64,000 nucleotides of DNA from Acinetobacter qingfengensis (GCF_008693185.1 NZ_VXKN01000010.1:62001-126000); one strand, 5' to 3'; positions 1-9,536 are shown, numbered from the stretch's first letter. A program made the numbers and translations. The notes: a model not told the origin generated them from the letters alone.

Positions 1-1747
1 TGCTCGTGATCGCAAAAATCGGGTCGATTTAAGAGATTTACCATTAGTAACCATTGATGGTGAAGATGCCCGTGACTTCGATGATGCAGTTTATGCAGAA
101 AAACGTCCTGGTGGTGGTTACCGCGTCATTGTTGCCATTGCAGATGTCAGTCATTATGTCAATGTGGGCAAACCTCTGGATGATGAAGCGCAACAACGGG
201 GGACGTCTGTTTATTTTCCGCATTATGTCTTACCCATGCTACCAGAAGCATTATCGAACGGCTTATGTTCACTCAATCCAGATGTCGATCGGCTATGCAT
301 GGTCTGTGATTTAAACCTTTCCCGTGCCGGACGAGTCACTAAATACGAATTTTATCCGGCTGTAATGCATTCACAGGCACGTTTGACCTATACACAAGTT
401 GCCCAATATCTAGCTGGAGATAGTCAGGCCATTGTCAATAATGCAGCAATCCATAAATCCATCAATACGCTATTTCAACTCTATCAAACCTTATTGCAGT
501 TACGTGAACAACGTCATGCCATGGAGTTTGAAACAGTTGAAACATATATGACCTTTGATGACAAAGGTGCAATCAAGGAGATTCTGCCACGTAGTCGTAA
601 TGATGCACATAAACTGATTGAGGAATGTATGCTGCTTGCCAACGTCGCTGCGGCTGATTTCGCCTTAACAAATGATGTTCCAATGTTATACCGTGTGCAT
701 GAGCCACCTGAATTTTCCCGCATTCAAAAAGTACGTGATTATGTCAAACTTTTAGGGTTAAGTTTCCCAGAACAACCCACTCAGGCCGATTATCAACGCG
801 TTATTGAAGCAACTAAAGATCGCATTGATGCAACCAGTATTCATGCTGTGCTGTTACGCTCCATGATGCAAGCGTATTATGCACCTAAAAATGCCGGACA
901 TTATGGTCTAGCCTATGAGGCTTATACACACTTTACTTCCCCAATTCGCCGTTATCCGGATCTACTTTTACATCGTGCAATTAAAGCCAAACTGGCCGAA
1001 AAACCTTATCCATTACAAGGTGCTGCGCTAGATGCAGCCGGTGAACATTACTCCCAAACAGAACGCCGTGCCGATGAAGCCTCTCGAGATGTCACTGCAT
1101 GGCTAAAATGCCATTATATGCAACAACATCTGGGTGAAGAATTTACAGGTGTGATTACAGCCGTAACTGATTTTGGCATGTTTGTGACCTTAAGCGACCT
1201 TTATGTAGACGGCATGATTCATATCAGTCAACTTGGCGATGATTATTTTGTTTACGATGCTGCTTTACAGCGCTTAACAGGACAACATCAGGGACAGGTG
1301 TTTGCGCTTGGTGATAAAGTCGTTATCAAAGTCGCAGCGGTAAACCTTGAAGAACGTAAACTTGATTTTGTGCTGGTCAAACAAGTCAGTAGTGCTGGTC
1401 GTCTGGTGCGTGGTAAAGCACCACGTAGTAATAGCACGGCAACACCCCGATCTACTCGGAGTCGGACAGCAGCAAAAGAACCACAACAATATGACAATAC
1501 GTCAACTGGTAATAAGCCAGTGCGTAAAAAACGTACCCCTACAGTGACAGATAACCAACCAAATCTTCCAGAACAACTCGTAACACCAACTGAAGATAAA
1601 CCTAAAAAAGCCAAAAAGAAAAAATCAGACCATGTTGCTGATCGTAAACCAAGCAAAGACAAAGGCAAAACTAAAAAGAAAGACAAAGTGAAAAAAGCCG
1701 TCAAAAAAAGTAAAAAGTCCAATGCAAAAGCCAGAGCTGAAGATTAA
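1..1747 (+). CDS. rnr: Ribonuclease R, 3'-5' exoribonuclease (5' end outside window)
   Basis: RNase R degrades structured RNA 3'-5' in mRNA turnover and rRNA quality control. The reading frame is open from base 2, so the N-terminal cold-shock domains and part of RNB lie outside the window; 581 residues are visible. Near the left edge is the RNB acidic signature DGEDARDFDDAV, whose aspartates bind the catalytic metals. An S1 RNA-binding domain follows at about 1130-1370 (VITAVTDFGMFV, VDGMIHIS). From about 1400 to the stop the protein becomes a Lys/Arg/Ser/Thr-rich basic tail, as in many RNase R proteins. A long hairpin terminator follows. The basic tail and S1 domain favour rnr over RNase II. 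Confidence 0.95.
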   Translation, partial: ARDRKNRVDLRDLPLVTIDGEDARDFDDAVYAEKRPGGGYRVIVAIADVSHYVNVGKPLDDEAQQRGTSVYFPHYVLPMLPEALSNGLCSLNPDVDRLCMVCDLNLSRAGRVTKYEFYPAVMHSQARLTYTQVAQYLAGDSQAIVNNAAIHKSINTLFQLYQTLLQLREQRHAMEFETVETYMTFDDKGAIKEILPRSRNDAHKLIEECMLLANVAAADFALTNDVPMLYRVHEPPEFSRIQKVRDYVKLLGLSFPEQPTQADYQRVIEATKDRIDATSIHAVLLRSMMQAYYAPKNAGHYGLAYEAYTHFTSPIRRYPDLLLHRAIKAKLAEKPYPLQGAALDAAGEHYSQTERRADEASRDVTAWLKCHYMQQHLGEEFTGVITAVTDFGMFVTLSDLYVDGMIHISQLGDDYFVYDAALQRLTGQHQGQVFALGDKVVIKVAAVNLEERKLDFVLVKQVSSAGRLVRGKAPRSNSTATPRSTRSRTAAKEPQQYDNTSTGNKPVRKKRTPTVTDNQPNLPEQLVTPTEDKPKKAKKKKSDHVADRKPSKDKGKTKKKDKVKKAVKKSKKSNAKARAED

Positions 1748-1756
1748 GCTCTACTC

Positions 1757-1795
1757 TTTACCATCAGCTATTGTCCTGCATTAGCTGATGGTAAA
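1757..1795 (+). terminator. Hairpin terminator after rnr
   Basis: A 14-bp perfect inverted repeat (arms 1757-1770 and 1782-1795, TTTACCATCAGCTA on the left) lies ten bases after the rnr stop. It is followed by GGTTATTTT, a weak U-rich tail. Confidence 0.75.
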
Positions 1796-1966
1796 GGTTA
1801 TTTTAGATTACACATCAGCCAACAAAATGATTATAAATAATAATTTCTTTTTATCCTTCTATTCATAAATAAACATTAACTATAATTTTTTGGTTTATAA
1901 ATGACGATTATTTAAATCTATCTTTCCTGTATTAAATTTATTTTAATCATAATCCCGCTAATCACA

Positions 1967-2851
1967 TTAAACACCCCATTTCTTTAGGATAAAATTAATA
2001 AAACTTTTTATTTTTGGAGGCATCATTTTGTCACGAAGGTAAATAATATGCATTGGACGTGCAGGAAGTTCTATTTCCTTGAGTATCTGAGTTAAACGAC
2101 CTGCTTCTAAATCTGGTTTCAGTAAAACCTCGGGCTGCATAATAATACCGACACCTTGTAAAGCAGCCATGCGTAGACCCTGACCATTATTTATACTTAA
2201 CTGACCAGAAACATTGATGAGCGTCTCTCCTTCCGGACATAAAAAACGCCATTCCCTCTTTGCCGCATGATGATGAAAAGCTAAACAATTATGATGTTTT
2301 AAATCTTCAGGTTTCAGGGGTGTACCATATACCTCAAGATAATGTGGTGATGCACATAACACCATTTTATATGGTTTAAGTGGTCGGGCAATCAGCCCTG
2401 ACTCAGGTAAATGACCAATCCGTATCGCAATATCCTGATTATCATGTACCAGATTACTTTCTATATCACTTAATAATAATTGAACTTCTACTTCCGGATA
2501 TTCACGTAAATATTCTGCAATTGCCGGGGATAGACATTGGGCTCCAAATGTTAATGGCGCACTCACTCGAAGAATACCTTTGGGATTGAAATTCATTTCA
2601 CGAACATCAAGTTCTGCTTCTGCTATTTGTAATAAAACTGCTTTGCATTTTTCGTAATAAAGACGACCAGCATCAGTCAAGTTTTGTTGCCTTGTCGTTC
2701 TATTTAATAATTTTACCGATAAATGTTCTTCTAATTCTCTGATGTGCTTACCGACCATCGTGGAGGAAATACCAATTTCATCAGCCGCAGCAATAAAACT
2801 TCCTCGCTCAACCACTTTCACGTATGTTGCCATACTTTCTAAACGATTCAT
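1967..2851 (-). CDS. LysR family transcriptional regulator
   Basis: This 294-residue protein has the LysR layout: a winged helix-turn-helix at about residues 1-60 (MNRLESMATYVKVVERGSF..., with VGKHIRELEEHL as recognition region), then a substrate-binding fold from about residue 90. The N-terminus resembles the CrgA/DmlR-like LysR group. It is transcribed divergently from an MFS transporter whose start is 128 bp away, so by the usual LysR arrangement it probably controls that transporter and perhaps itself. The inducer cannot be read from the sequence. Confidence 0.9.
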   Translation of the reverse strand: MNRLESMATYVKVVERGSFIAAADEIGISSTMVGKHIRELEEHLSVKLLNRTTRQQNLTDAGRLYYEKCKAVLLQIAEAELDVREMNFNPKGILRVSAPLTFGAQCLSPAIAEYLREYPEVEVQLLLSDIESNLVHDNQDIAIRIGHLPESGLIARPLKPYKMVLCASPHYLEVYGTPLKPEDLKHHNCLAFHHHAAKREWRFLCPEGETLINVSGQLSINNGQGLRMAALQGVGIIMQPEVLLKPDLEAGRLTQILKEIELPARPMHIIYLRDKMMPPKIKSFINFILKKWGV

Positions 2852-2978
2852 TCCTAACTCTAGGTTTTTAATTAAAAAAGCTATTCATACTATTTCTTTG
2901 CAGCAGAAGCAATCATTATCTCTACAAGATAAGTTTTATCGTTATTTATGTTGTTGATTTAATTTTAGGAATTAGATA

Positions 2979-4133
2979 ATGCCATTCGCTATTTGGGCTC
3001 TGGCCGCAGGAGCTTTTGCAATTTGTACCAGTGAATTTATTATTATGGGGCTGTTACTTGAAGTAGCCCATGATCTAAATATAAAAATTGGTCAGGCTGG
3101 TTTCTTAGTCACTGGTTATGCGCTGGGTGTAGTCTTGGGTGCACCTTTTTTGACACCATTTCTATTGGGACTTAATCGAAAAGCTGTACTGGTCGGATTA
3201 ATGCTTTTATTTACTGTAGGAAATTTAGCATGTGCTGTTGCACCGACTTATGAGATGCTTTTGATTGCACGCTTAATAACAGCTTTATCTCAGGCCACAT
3301 TTTTTGGTTTAGGTGCTGTTGTTGCAGCAAAACTGGTTACACCGGATAAACAAGCAAATGCCATTGCCGCTATGTTTATTGGTGCAACATTAGCAAATAT
3401 TCTTGGTGCACCATTAGGTGCTGCGATCGGCCAATCTGTTGGCTGGCGTTCAACCTTTATTGTTATTGCCTGTCTAGGTTTGATTGCAGCTTTAGCCATT
3501 TCAAGACTACTGCCATACATAGAAACCGAACGTACAATCAATTTACGTCAGGAATTTAAAACACTTGTGCAGCCGAGCATGATTCGTGCCTTACTGATTA
3601 CTGTTTTGGGATTTGGAGGAACATTCACGCTTTTTACTTACATTGCACCTATTCTCACTCAAATCACAGGTGCTGCACAAAGTACCGTACCCTTTCTACT
3701 GTTAGTGTTCGGATTAGGTTTGGCCTTGGGTAATCCTATTGGTGCAAGATTGGCAAGTCAAAATATTACCTCAGCATTACGGATCACACTTTCCAGTCTT
3801 ATTTTAATCATGCTGGCAGTTTATTTTGTGATGAATTCTTTCACGGCAATGGTCATCGTCATCTTCTTTTTTGGTGCAGCCACATTTGCAACGATACCAC
3901 CACTCCAACTTAATGTTATGGCTGTCGCAGGGAAAGCCCCTGTCCTCGCATCTGCATTTAATATTGCAGCATTAAATCTAGGAAATGCCTGTGGGGCATG
4001 GATTGGAGGAGTCACAATTGATCACGGTATATATTTGACGAAACTACCGTTAATCGCAGCAGGGATAAGTGCTATAGGTTTGTTCCTTAGTTATTATCAA
4101 GTCCATTCAAAGAAAATAGCAGATATACATTAA
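2979..4133 (+). CDS. MFS transporter, DHA1 (AraJ/YdhP-like) family
   Basis: This 384-residue inner-membrane protein has about 12 hydrophobic segments. The start (FAIWALAAGAFAICTSEFIIMGLL) is the typical first helix of AraJ/YdhP-like DHA1 permeases, a proton-driven group that exports sugars, amphiphiles or drugs. The motif-C-like helix GATLANILGAPLGAAIGQ at about residues 135-152 fits an antiporter. The ATG follows a modest purine-rich stretch (AGGAATTAG). The divergent LysR gene is the likely regulator. Substrate unknown. Confidence 0.88.
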   Translation: MPFAIWALAAGAFAICTSEFIIMGLLLEVAHDLNIKIGQAGFLVTGYALGVVLGAPFLTPFLLGLNRKAVLVGLMLLFTVGNLACAVAPTYEMLLIARLITALSQATFFGLGAVVAAKLVTPDKQANAIAAMFIGATLANILGAPLGAAIGQSVGWRSTFIVIACLGLIAALAISRLLPYIETERTINLRQEFKTLVQPSMIRALLITVLGFGGTFTLFTYIAPILTQITGAAQSTVPFLLLVFGLGLALGNPIGARLASQNITSALRITLSSLILIMLAVYFVMNSFTAMVIVIFFFGAATFATIPPLQLNVMAVAGKAPVLASAFNIAALNLGNACGAWIGGVTIDHGIYLTKLPLIAAGISAIGLFLSYYQVHSKKIADIH

Positions 4134-4288
4134 TCACTGATAAGTGCTTGTGTCGCAACAATAGGGTTGCCCTCATCTATAAGCAATCGAATTTAAGCGG
4201 AAAATCGAATTAGGCTTTATGCAATTGGATTTTCTATTTTATTTATATACAAATTTATTCACAGTAAATGATGATCAGGAGTATAAAA

Positions 4289-5047
4289 ATGTCTTATGAT
4301 TTTTTTAACAAAGTAGCGGTGATTACCGGTGGCTCTACAGGAATTGGTTTTTCCATCGCAAAAAAATTGCTCACAGCAGGAGCTAAGCGTGTCTATATTA
4401 CGGGTAGATCCATAGATCGACTTGAAAAAGCTGTAGATCATCTAGGTGAAAAAGCTATTGCTGTTGTATCCGATGTCGCAAGCATATCTGACCTACAGAG
4501 ATTAAAAAAAGAAATTGAAAATTATGGTGACCGATTAGATATTATATTTGCAAATGCAGGGATTGCCGAAACCAACCATTTTGAACAAACTACAGAAGCA
4601 CAGTTCTATAAAATTTTTGATATTAATGTAAAAGGTGTATTTTTTTCAATCCAAGTTTTATTACCACTCCTCAATGACGGTGGGGCAATCGTATTAACCT
4701 CATCATTTGTTGCTCATAAAGGACTTGACCACTTGAGTCTTTATAGTGCATCAAAAGCAGCCATCCGCTCATTTACACGAACATTAGCCAATGATCTAAA
4801 ATTGCGAAAAATTCGTGTCAATGCATTAAGTCCCGGATTTACACAAACACCTATCATGAAAAATGGGATGAAATTAGATGATGCACAAATACATGCACTA
4901 ATAGAATATGCAGAAACTACTGTTCCGTTGGGATTTGTTGCCCAGCCTGAGGATATTGCATCTACTGCATTATTTCTGGCTTCTGATGAAGCAAGATATG
5001 TGAATGGAGCAGAACTCATTGTTGATGGCGGATTAACCCAAATATAA
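4289..5047 (+). CDS. SDR family NAD(P)-dependent oxidoreductase
   Basis: This is a classical short-chain dehydrogenase/reductase of 252 residues. It has the Rossmann cofactor motif TGGSTGIG at residues 13-20, NAG at 89-91, the catalytic Ser in TSS near 138, and the Tyr152-x3-Lys156 pair (YSASK). The C-terminal ELIVDGGLTQI is typical of the family. An in-frame ATG seven codons upstream (4268) exists, but AGGAG at 4277-4281 sits seven bases before the ATG at 4289, so I prefer that start. Short SDRs cannot be assigned a substrate from sequence. It may be cotranscribed with the MFS gene 155 bp upstream, but that is not shown. Confidence 0.9.
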   Translation: MSYDFFNKVAVITGGSTGIGFSIAKKLLTAGAKRVYITGRSIDRLEKAVDHLGEKAIAVVSDVASISDLQRLKKEIENYGDRLDIIFANAGIAETNHFEQTTEAQFYKIFDINVKGVFFSIQVLLPLLNDGGAIVLTSSFVAHKGLDHLSLYSASKAAIRSFTRTLANDLKLRKIRVNALSPGFTQTPIMKNGMKLDDAQIHALIEYAETTVPLGFVAQPEDIASTALFLASDEARYVNGAELIVDGGLTQI

Positions 5048-5065
5048 ACAGCATATACTATTTTA

Positions 5066-5148
5066 TAGACTAGATTTCTTGCGAAAGGCATTAAACCCAC
5101 CCAATAAAAGAGAATTTAATAAGTTATAAATATCTCGCAAGAAGTCTA
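5066..5148. repeat. Short inverted repeat, possible IS/MITE remnant
   Basis: The left arm TAGACT-(5 nt)-TTCTTGCGA (5066-5084) is complementary to the right arm TCGCAAGAAGTCTA (5135-5148), leaving an AT-rich centre of about 50 bp. The arms look like terminal inverted repeats of an IS reduced to its ends. A minus-strand open frame across it (5063-5248) ends in Leu/Lys-rich sequence that could be a degraded transposase tail. I cannot match it to a named element. Confidence 0.3.
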
Positions 5149-5261
5149 TTATGCTTACACAATATGTCATTACCATAAGTTCAATCAATGCTAGAGATTC
5201 TTGTTCTAATATAAGTAATATTAAAACAGACATCAATTTTATAACCAAAACATATACCTAT

Positions 5262-5870
5262 TTAAGTACCGAGTATAGTTTTTAAGAACATTTCACCCCG
5301 CTCTAATTCCTGTTGATTAACGGCATGCGGTAATCCGGCAAATGTTTCCAGATGTACATTAAAACCCGCCAGGGATAACTGCTCTCGTGCCAAATGACTT
5401 TCCTGTACAGAAATGACAGTATCTGCTTCACCGTGCATAAGAAGTATTTGTGTTGACTTCGACACACCATCAAGGATTGGCGTCACCAAACGTCCAGATA
5501 GGCCAATAACCCCTGCAACTGGCCAGCGACCAGACACTACAGCATCAAGTGCCATAATCGCTCCTTGTGAAAAACCACAGAATACAACCTGATCCAAATG
5601 ATTTTGCATTTGATGTTGTTGCAAGATCGTTGTAATGGTCTGATCAAATGCAACTCTAGCTTCAACGATGCGTTGGAATCGATTTTCCTGATTTATCTCG
5701 CTAATACTAAACCATTGAAATGCATCCGGGCTATTCATAAAATGAAATGGTGCATTTGGTGAAGCGAACTCCAAATCAGTAACACCCTTCTGCCAATATC
5801 GGGCAATTGATTCCAAATCAGCACCATAACTTCCAACGCCATGCAACATGATCACTAACTTTTTCATCAT
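5262..5870 (-). CDS. Alpha/beta hydrolase, YpfH/phospholipase-carboxylesterase family
   Basis: This 202-residue serine hydrolase opens with LVIMLHGVGSYG (oxyanion-hole strand and HG motif). It has the nucleophile elbow GFSQG with Ser101, an acid at Asp150 (HGEADTVI) and the catalytic His182 (LPHAVN). This is the compact carboxylesterase/YpfH layout that cleaves acyl esters. There is no signal peptide, so it is probably cytoplasmic. Start is one of two consecutive ATG codons. It has no obvious operon partner; the next gene, prlC, diverges across 231 bp. The natural ester is unknown. Confidence 0.88.
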   Translation of the reverse strand: MMKKLVIMLHGVGSYGADLESIARYWQKGVTDLEFASPNAPFHFMNSPDAFQWFSISEINQENRFQRIVEARVAFDQTITTILQQHQMQNHLDQVVFCGFSQGAIMALDAVVSGRWPVAGVIGLSGRLVTPILDGVSKSTQILLMHGEADTVISVQESHLAREQLSLAGFNVHLETFAGLPHAVNQQELERGEMFLKTILGT

Positions 5871-6101
5871 CGTACCTCTTCAAAATATTCATCAAAATCA
5901 CTGTACTCAAAAACCATCACTTTATCAGTGATCATTTTTTAGTTTATTTTTATCTACATATTAAATAGGCTACAGGATTGCAACGAAGCTGGATATATAG
6001 ACCATTAATTTATACTGTTGCAAAAATTACGCTTGATTTCTTGTTAAATAGCACTTATCTAATGAATTATTGCAAATTGATCTTATTTAGAGAGTACAAC
6101 A

Positions 6102-8120
6102 ATGACATTAACTGCTGCAACTTTACCCTTACCTCAATTCAGTCAAATCAAAATTGAGGATCTGAAACACAATATTCAGCAATTACTACAACAAGGGCAG
6201 CAATTACTACAACAAGTACAAGCGAGTGAAAATTTTGCAGAAGCCCTAGCAACCATTGATGCTTTTGATGATTTTGAAAATCAATTTAGTGAGCAATTCG
6301 GTGTACTCTCGCATCTTAATGCGGTGATGAATACACCTGAGTTAAGAGAAGTTTATCAATCCTTACTCCCTGAAATCAGTGATTTCTACACCCAAATCGG
6401 GCAAAGTGAAGCGCTGTATCAAAACTATCAATTTGTGGCTGATCAAACCCAATTTCAAACTTTACGTCCAGCCTTGCAAAGTGCGATCCGTCAAGCAATT
6501 AAAGATTTTAAATTGTCAGGAGTTGCTCTACCGCAAGATAAAAAAGCTGAATTTGCAAAAGTTGCAGCACGCTTATCGCAATTATCATCTGATTTTTCCA
6601 ATCATGTTTTGGACGCAACACAGGATTATGTTCTAGCGTTAGACGATGCTCAACTCAAAGGTTTACCTGAAAGCAGCAAAGCGCTATTACAGCAATATGG
6701 ACAACAAAAAGGTCTGCAACAAGCTGCTGCGACACTAGATATTCCAGCCTATCTTGCCATTATGACTTATGCAGATGATCGTCAACTAAGAGAAACCTTG
6801 TATCAAGCCTATACCACTCGAGCCTCTGAACTCGGTAAAACAGCATTTGATAATGGTCCAATCATGCAGGAAATTTTGGCATTAAGAGAACAACAGGCGA
6901 AATTACTCGGCTTTAATACTTTTGCCGAATTATCGCTGGCACGTAAAATGGCGCCTAGTGTTGAAAAAGTCAGAGAATTTTTACTGGATCTCGCCGATAA
7001 AGCACAAGCGCCCGCACAAGCAGAAATTGCCCAGTTAAAAGATTTTGCTGCACAGAATGACATAGACATTTTACAACCCTGGGATAGTGGTTATTATGCA
7101 GAAAAACTAAAACAGAAAAACTTCAATCTATCACAAGAAGCTTTAAAACCTTATTTTCCAATCAATAAAGTTGTGAATGGTTTGTTTGCTATTGCCGAAA
7201 AATTGTATGGCATTCAAATTATTCAAAAGCAGGCTGATGTCTGGCACAAGGATGCCAAATATTATGAAGTAGAAGAACATGGAAATGTCATCGGTGGTTT
7301 CTATTTCGACTTATATGCACGAGACCAAAAACGTGGTGGTGCATGGATGAGTGGTTTCCGCTCCAAAATCAAAGATCTGACACAGGATCAAAAACCTGTT
7401 GCATTTATGGTCTGTAACTTCGCACCACCTGTCGGTAATCAACCTGCACAATTAACCCATGATGAGATTACCACCCTGTTCCATGAGTTTGGTCATGGCT
7501 TACATCATATACTTACCGAAGCTGACCATATCGGCGTTGCAGGAACGCATGCCGTTGCTTGGGATGCGGTAGAACTCCCAAGTCAATTTATGGAGTTCTG
7601 GGCATGGGAAGAGCAAGGTATCGATTTAATCAGCGCGCACATTGAATCCGGCGACCCTTTGGACAAAGCATTACTGGAAGCGCTATTTGCCGCACGTTAT
7701 TTCCAAACCGGAATGCAAACCCTGCGTCAACTGGAATTTGCCCTGTTTGACCTGAATATCCACGATACTGTTCCTGCCCCAGATGTTGCAGGCATCCAAC
7801 AAATTTTGGATCAAGTACGGGAAAAAGTTGCCGTCTTACCAACCCCTGCATACAATCGTTTTCAGTACAGCTTTAGCCATATTTTTGCAGGTGGTTATGC
7901 GGCTGGATACTACTCCTACAAATGGGCAGAAGTTCTGGCCAGTGATGCTTTTGATCGCTTTGAACAGGAAGGCGTTTTTAATGCCCAGACCGGACAAGCA
8001 TTCCGTCAATCCATTCTGGCTGTCGGTGGACAAATTGATGCACTGGAAGCATTTAAGGCATTTAGAGGACGCGAACCTAAAATTGATGCCTTATTACGTC
8101 ATAGTGGCTGGACCAATTAG
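6102..8120 (+). CDS. prlC: Oligopeptidase A, M3 family zinc metallopeptidase
   Basis: This 672-residue cytoplasmic metallopeptidase hydrolyses short peptides, including cleaved signal peptides. It carries the thimet-family zinc motif HEFGH at residues 461-465 (LFHEFGHGLHH), with the downstream ligand region WDAVELPSQFMEFW. The N-terminal half is helical and Gln-rich. Length matches E. coli PrlC (680 aa). The ATG at 6102 follows a weak AGAG site. The preceding 230 bp are AT-rich and probably hold its promoter. A bipartite hairpin with a T run closes the gene at 8132-8173. Confidence 0.95.
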   Translation: MTLTAATLPLPQFSQIKIEDLKHNIQQLLQQGQQLLQQVQASENFAEALATIDAFDDFENQFSEQFGVLSHLNAVMNTPELREVYQSLLPEISDFYTQIGQSEALYQNYQFVADQTQFQTLRPALQSAIRQAIKDFKLSGVALPQDKKAEFAKVAARLSQLSSDFSNHVLDATQDYVLALDDAQLKGLPESSKALLQQYGQQKGLQQAAATLDIPAYLAIMTYADDRQLRETLYQAYTTRASELGKTAFDNGPIMQEILALREQQAKLLGFNTFAELSLARKMAPSVEKVREFLLDLADKAQAPAQAEIAQLKDFAAQNDIDILQPWDSGYYAEKLKQKNFNLSQEALKPYFPINKVVNGLFAIAEKLYGIQIIQKQADVWHKDAKYYEVEEHGNVIGGFYFDLYARDQKRGGAWMSGFRSKIKDLTQDQKPVAFMVCNFAPPVGNQPAQLTHDEITTLFHEFGHGLHHILTEADHIGVAGTHAVAWDAVELPSQFMEFWAWEEQGIDLISAHIESGDPLDKALLEALFAARYFQTGMQTLRQLEFALFDLNIHDTVPAPDVAGIQQILDQVREKVAVLPTPAYNRFQYSFSHIFAGGYAAGYYSYKWAEVLASDAFDRFEQEGVFNAQTGQAFRQSILAVGGQIDALEAFKAFRGREPKIDALLRHSGWTN

Positions 8121-8131
8121 GCTAAAAGTAT

Positions 8132-8173
8132 CCAGTTTTTGGGAGCAGAGCAAAGCTCCCATTCTGGTTTTTA
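8132..8173 (+). terminator. Rho-independent terminator of prlC
   Basis: Nested stems CCAG/CTGG and GGGAGC (8141-8146)/GCTCCC (8155-8160) are followed by a T run at 8168-8173, eleven bases after the prlC stop. Confidence 0.8.
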
Positions 8174-8295
8174 TAGACTCAACCTCTTTCGAAAACATTT
8201 AAACCCCCTTTTAATCTTACTTAAGCAACATATTCCGCAAGGGGATTAAAAATTAAAACTCAACAGCTCTACGTTTAACACCTAGAACCCAAATG

Positions 8296-8802
8296 CTATA
8301 AATAACGTGCCCATTTGATTTTGGAGGTTATTTCTGTTTTCATTTTTCCATTGCTAGGATCAACTCCTGAATTAGTTGTTGATAATGTATAAACCACCTC
8401 AATCGTAGACGTTGATTTTGCAAGCGTATTATTATTTGTTATCTGTGCGGTGATGTCATAACTATCATCAGAATATGATATGGCTTTAATAATTTGTGCA
8501 CCAATCTTATTTTTAGCGCCTGCAGGAAGATTAATGATTAATTGCTCTGGATCAGTTTCGCTCGTTGTTTTGTATTCTGCCAACTGGTCTGATGTGCGAC
8601 TTTGCAAATACTGCCGTACCACTTCCACGCCTGTCCATGCTCCTTGCTGGGCATTGGCCAAGACATGACTAGTGATTACCAATTGCTTTTTCATACTTAA
8701 ATAATAGACTGTTCCCAATACCATAAAAACCAGTGCAAAACCCACCAGTAATATCATTAAAATTGTGGCTGCACCTTATTGTAATTTTGAATAATTAGAC
8801 AT
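8296..8802 (-). pseudogene. PilX-like minor pilus protein with in-frame ochre codon at position 9
   Basis: The natural start appears to be the ATG at 8802-8800, with GAGG just upstream. It reads MSNYSKLQ, then TAA (8778-8776), then continues in the same frame as GAATILMILLVGFALVFMV and onwards to 8296. Gly-Ala-Ala followed by a hydrophobic helix is the N-terminal pattern of PilX-type proteins (compare Q-Q-G-A-A in relatives), so the TAA probably replaced CAA (Gln). The rest, about 150 residues with an acidic/Thr-rich globular part, is open. Translation could restart at the ATG at 8757, but that would lose the processing site. It lies directly after a truncated pilin. Either a recent pseudogene or a sequencing error. 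Confidence 0.65.
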
Positions 8803-8810
8803 GGCAGACC

Positions 8811-8951
8811 TCATGATTTTGCCACCTGAATATGAGATTTTTTGATGTAATTTTGGTAACTCGGTAATGCAATCGCTGCCAATATCGCAATAATCACGAT
8901 CACAACCATTAATTCAACCAAAGTAAAGCCCTGAGGGCGTACTATCCTCAT
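8811..8951 (-). CDS. Truncated type IV pilin, N-terminal helix only (46 aa)
   Basis: The ORF encodes a class III prepilin leader (MRIVRPQG followed by FTLVELMVV) with Glu at mature position 5, the conserved hydrophobic helix ([18 protein letters not shown]), and then a stop after IQVAKS. Type IV pilins normally have 100 or more further residues of globular domain, which are absent. The stop lies eight bases upstream of the ATG of the PilX-like gene, so the two were probably an operon. I read it as the remnant of a minor pilin; a functional pilin-like tether is less likely but not excluded. ORF finders with a size cut-off will miss it. Confidence 0.6.
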   Translation of the reverse strand: MRIVRPQGFTLVELMVVIVIIAILAAIALPSYQNYIKKSHIQVAKS

Positions 8952-9306
8952 TGTTCAGCCTTTTTTACTGTTCATTTTTTAAAATTTAATCTGGTGAGTG
9001 GCTCAGTGCTGCTGCCTTTGTAGATATGTCATTGTTTTTGCCCCTAAAAATGATTAAAAAACACCCTTAAAACTTCCCCATCATAAAAAAAAACGATCGT
9101 CAAGCAAAAAATATAAATATTTTTTGCTTATTTTTTAAGTGATTACACTTCACAAGCAGATTGTTTTATATTTAGCGCAAAAATATGCCACAATCTATTT
9201 TATCCCATCAGAGATAACGATGCATTGCCAATTTTATCACTGGTAAAATTAGACGAATAAATCTGAATTGGTTAAACTAGAACAACTTTTTGAACAGGAC
9301 ATCATG
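8952..9306. other. 355-bp AT-rich intergenic region with an A/T hairpin
   Basis: No gene is seen. At 9102-9129 a 12-bp inverted repeat (AAGCAAAAAATA / TATTTTTTGCTT, loop TAAA) is followed by T6. It could terminate rightward transcription, though no rightward gene precedes it here, or form a curved, A-tract upstream element. Promoters for the leftward pilin remnant and the rightward yheV should lie here; I could not place them with confidence. Confidence 0.4.
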
Positions 9307-9510
9307 ATGAAACGTCGCTTTATTGCGGGTGCAAAATGCCCCAAATGTCAGGCACAGGATCGTATCGTGATGATCTCTACCGAAAATGATGAGTGGATTG
9401 AATGTATCGAATGTGATTACACGGACAAGCGTCCAACTGAAGTAGACTATGAAGCGCCTGCCGTGCCTGATGAAATTGGGGTCATTCAGTTTCGACCACG
9501 CAAGAAATAA
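9307..9510 (+). CDS. yheV: YheV family putative zinc ribbon protein
   Basis: This 67-residue protein matches the YheV family, which starts with K/R-R-F-I-A-G-A-K-C-P-x-C. Two CxxC pairs (Cys11/Cys14 and Cys33/Cys36) are suited to one zinc ion. ATG codons at 9304 and 9307 follow AGGAC; the second gives the family-like MKRRFIAGAKCP. The upstream TTG in frame (9268) is not needed. The molecular role of YheV is not established. The next gene begins 26 bp downstream and may be cotranscribed. Confidence 0.85.
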   Translation: MKRRFIAGAKCPKCQAQDRIVMISTENDEWIECIECDYTDKRPTEVDYEAPAVPDEIGVIQFRPRKK

Positions 9511-9536
9511 ACTTTTGATTTTTTTAGAATAACATC

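Noticed and set aside
1288..1722. Long minus-strand open frame inside rnr
   Set aside because: It is the complement of the Lys-rich tail of RNase R; composition is explained by AAA/AAG codons on the other strand.
4741..5100. 119-codon minus-strand frame overlapping the SDR gene
   Set aside because: Antisense shadow of a well-supported SDR coding region.
5063..5248. 61-codon minus-strand frame between SDR and esterase genes
   Set aside because: No start signal and no complete domain; at best the degraded end of a transposase, so not listed as a gene.
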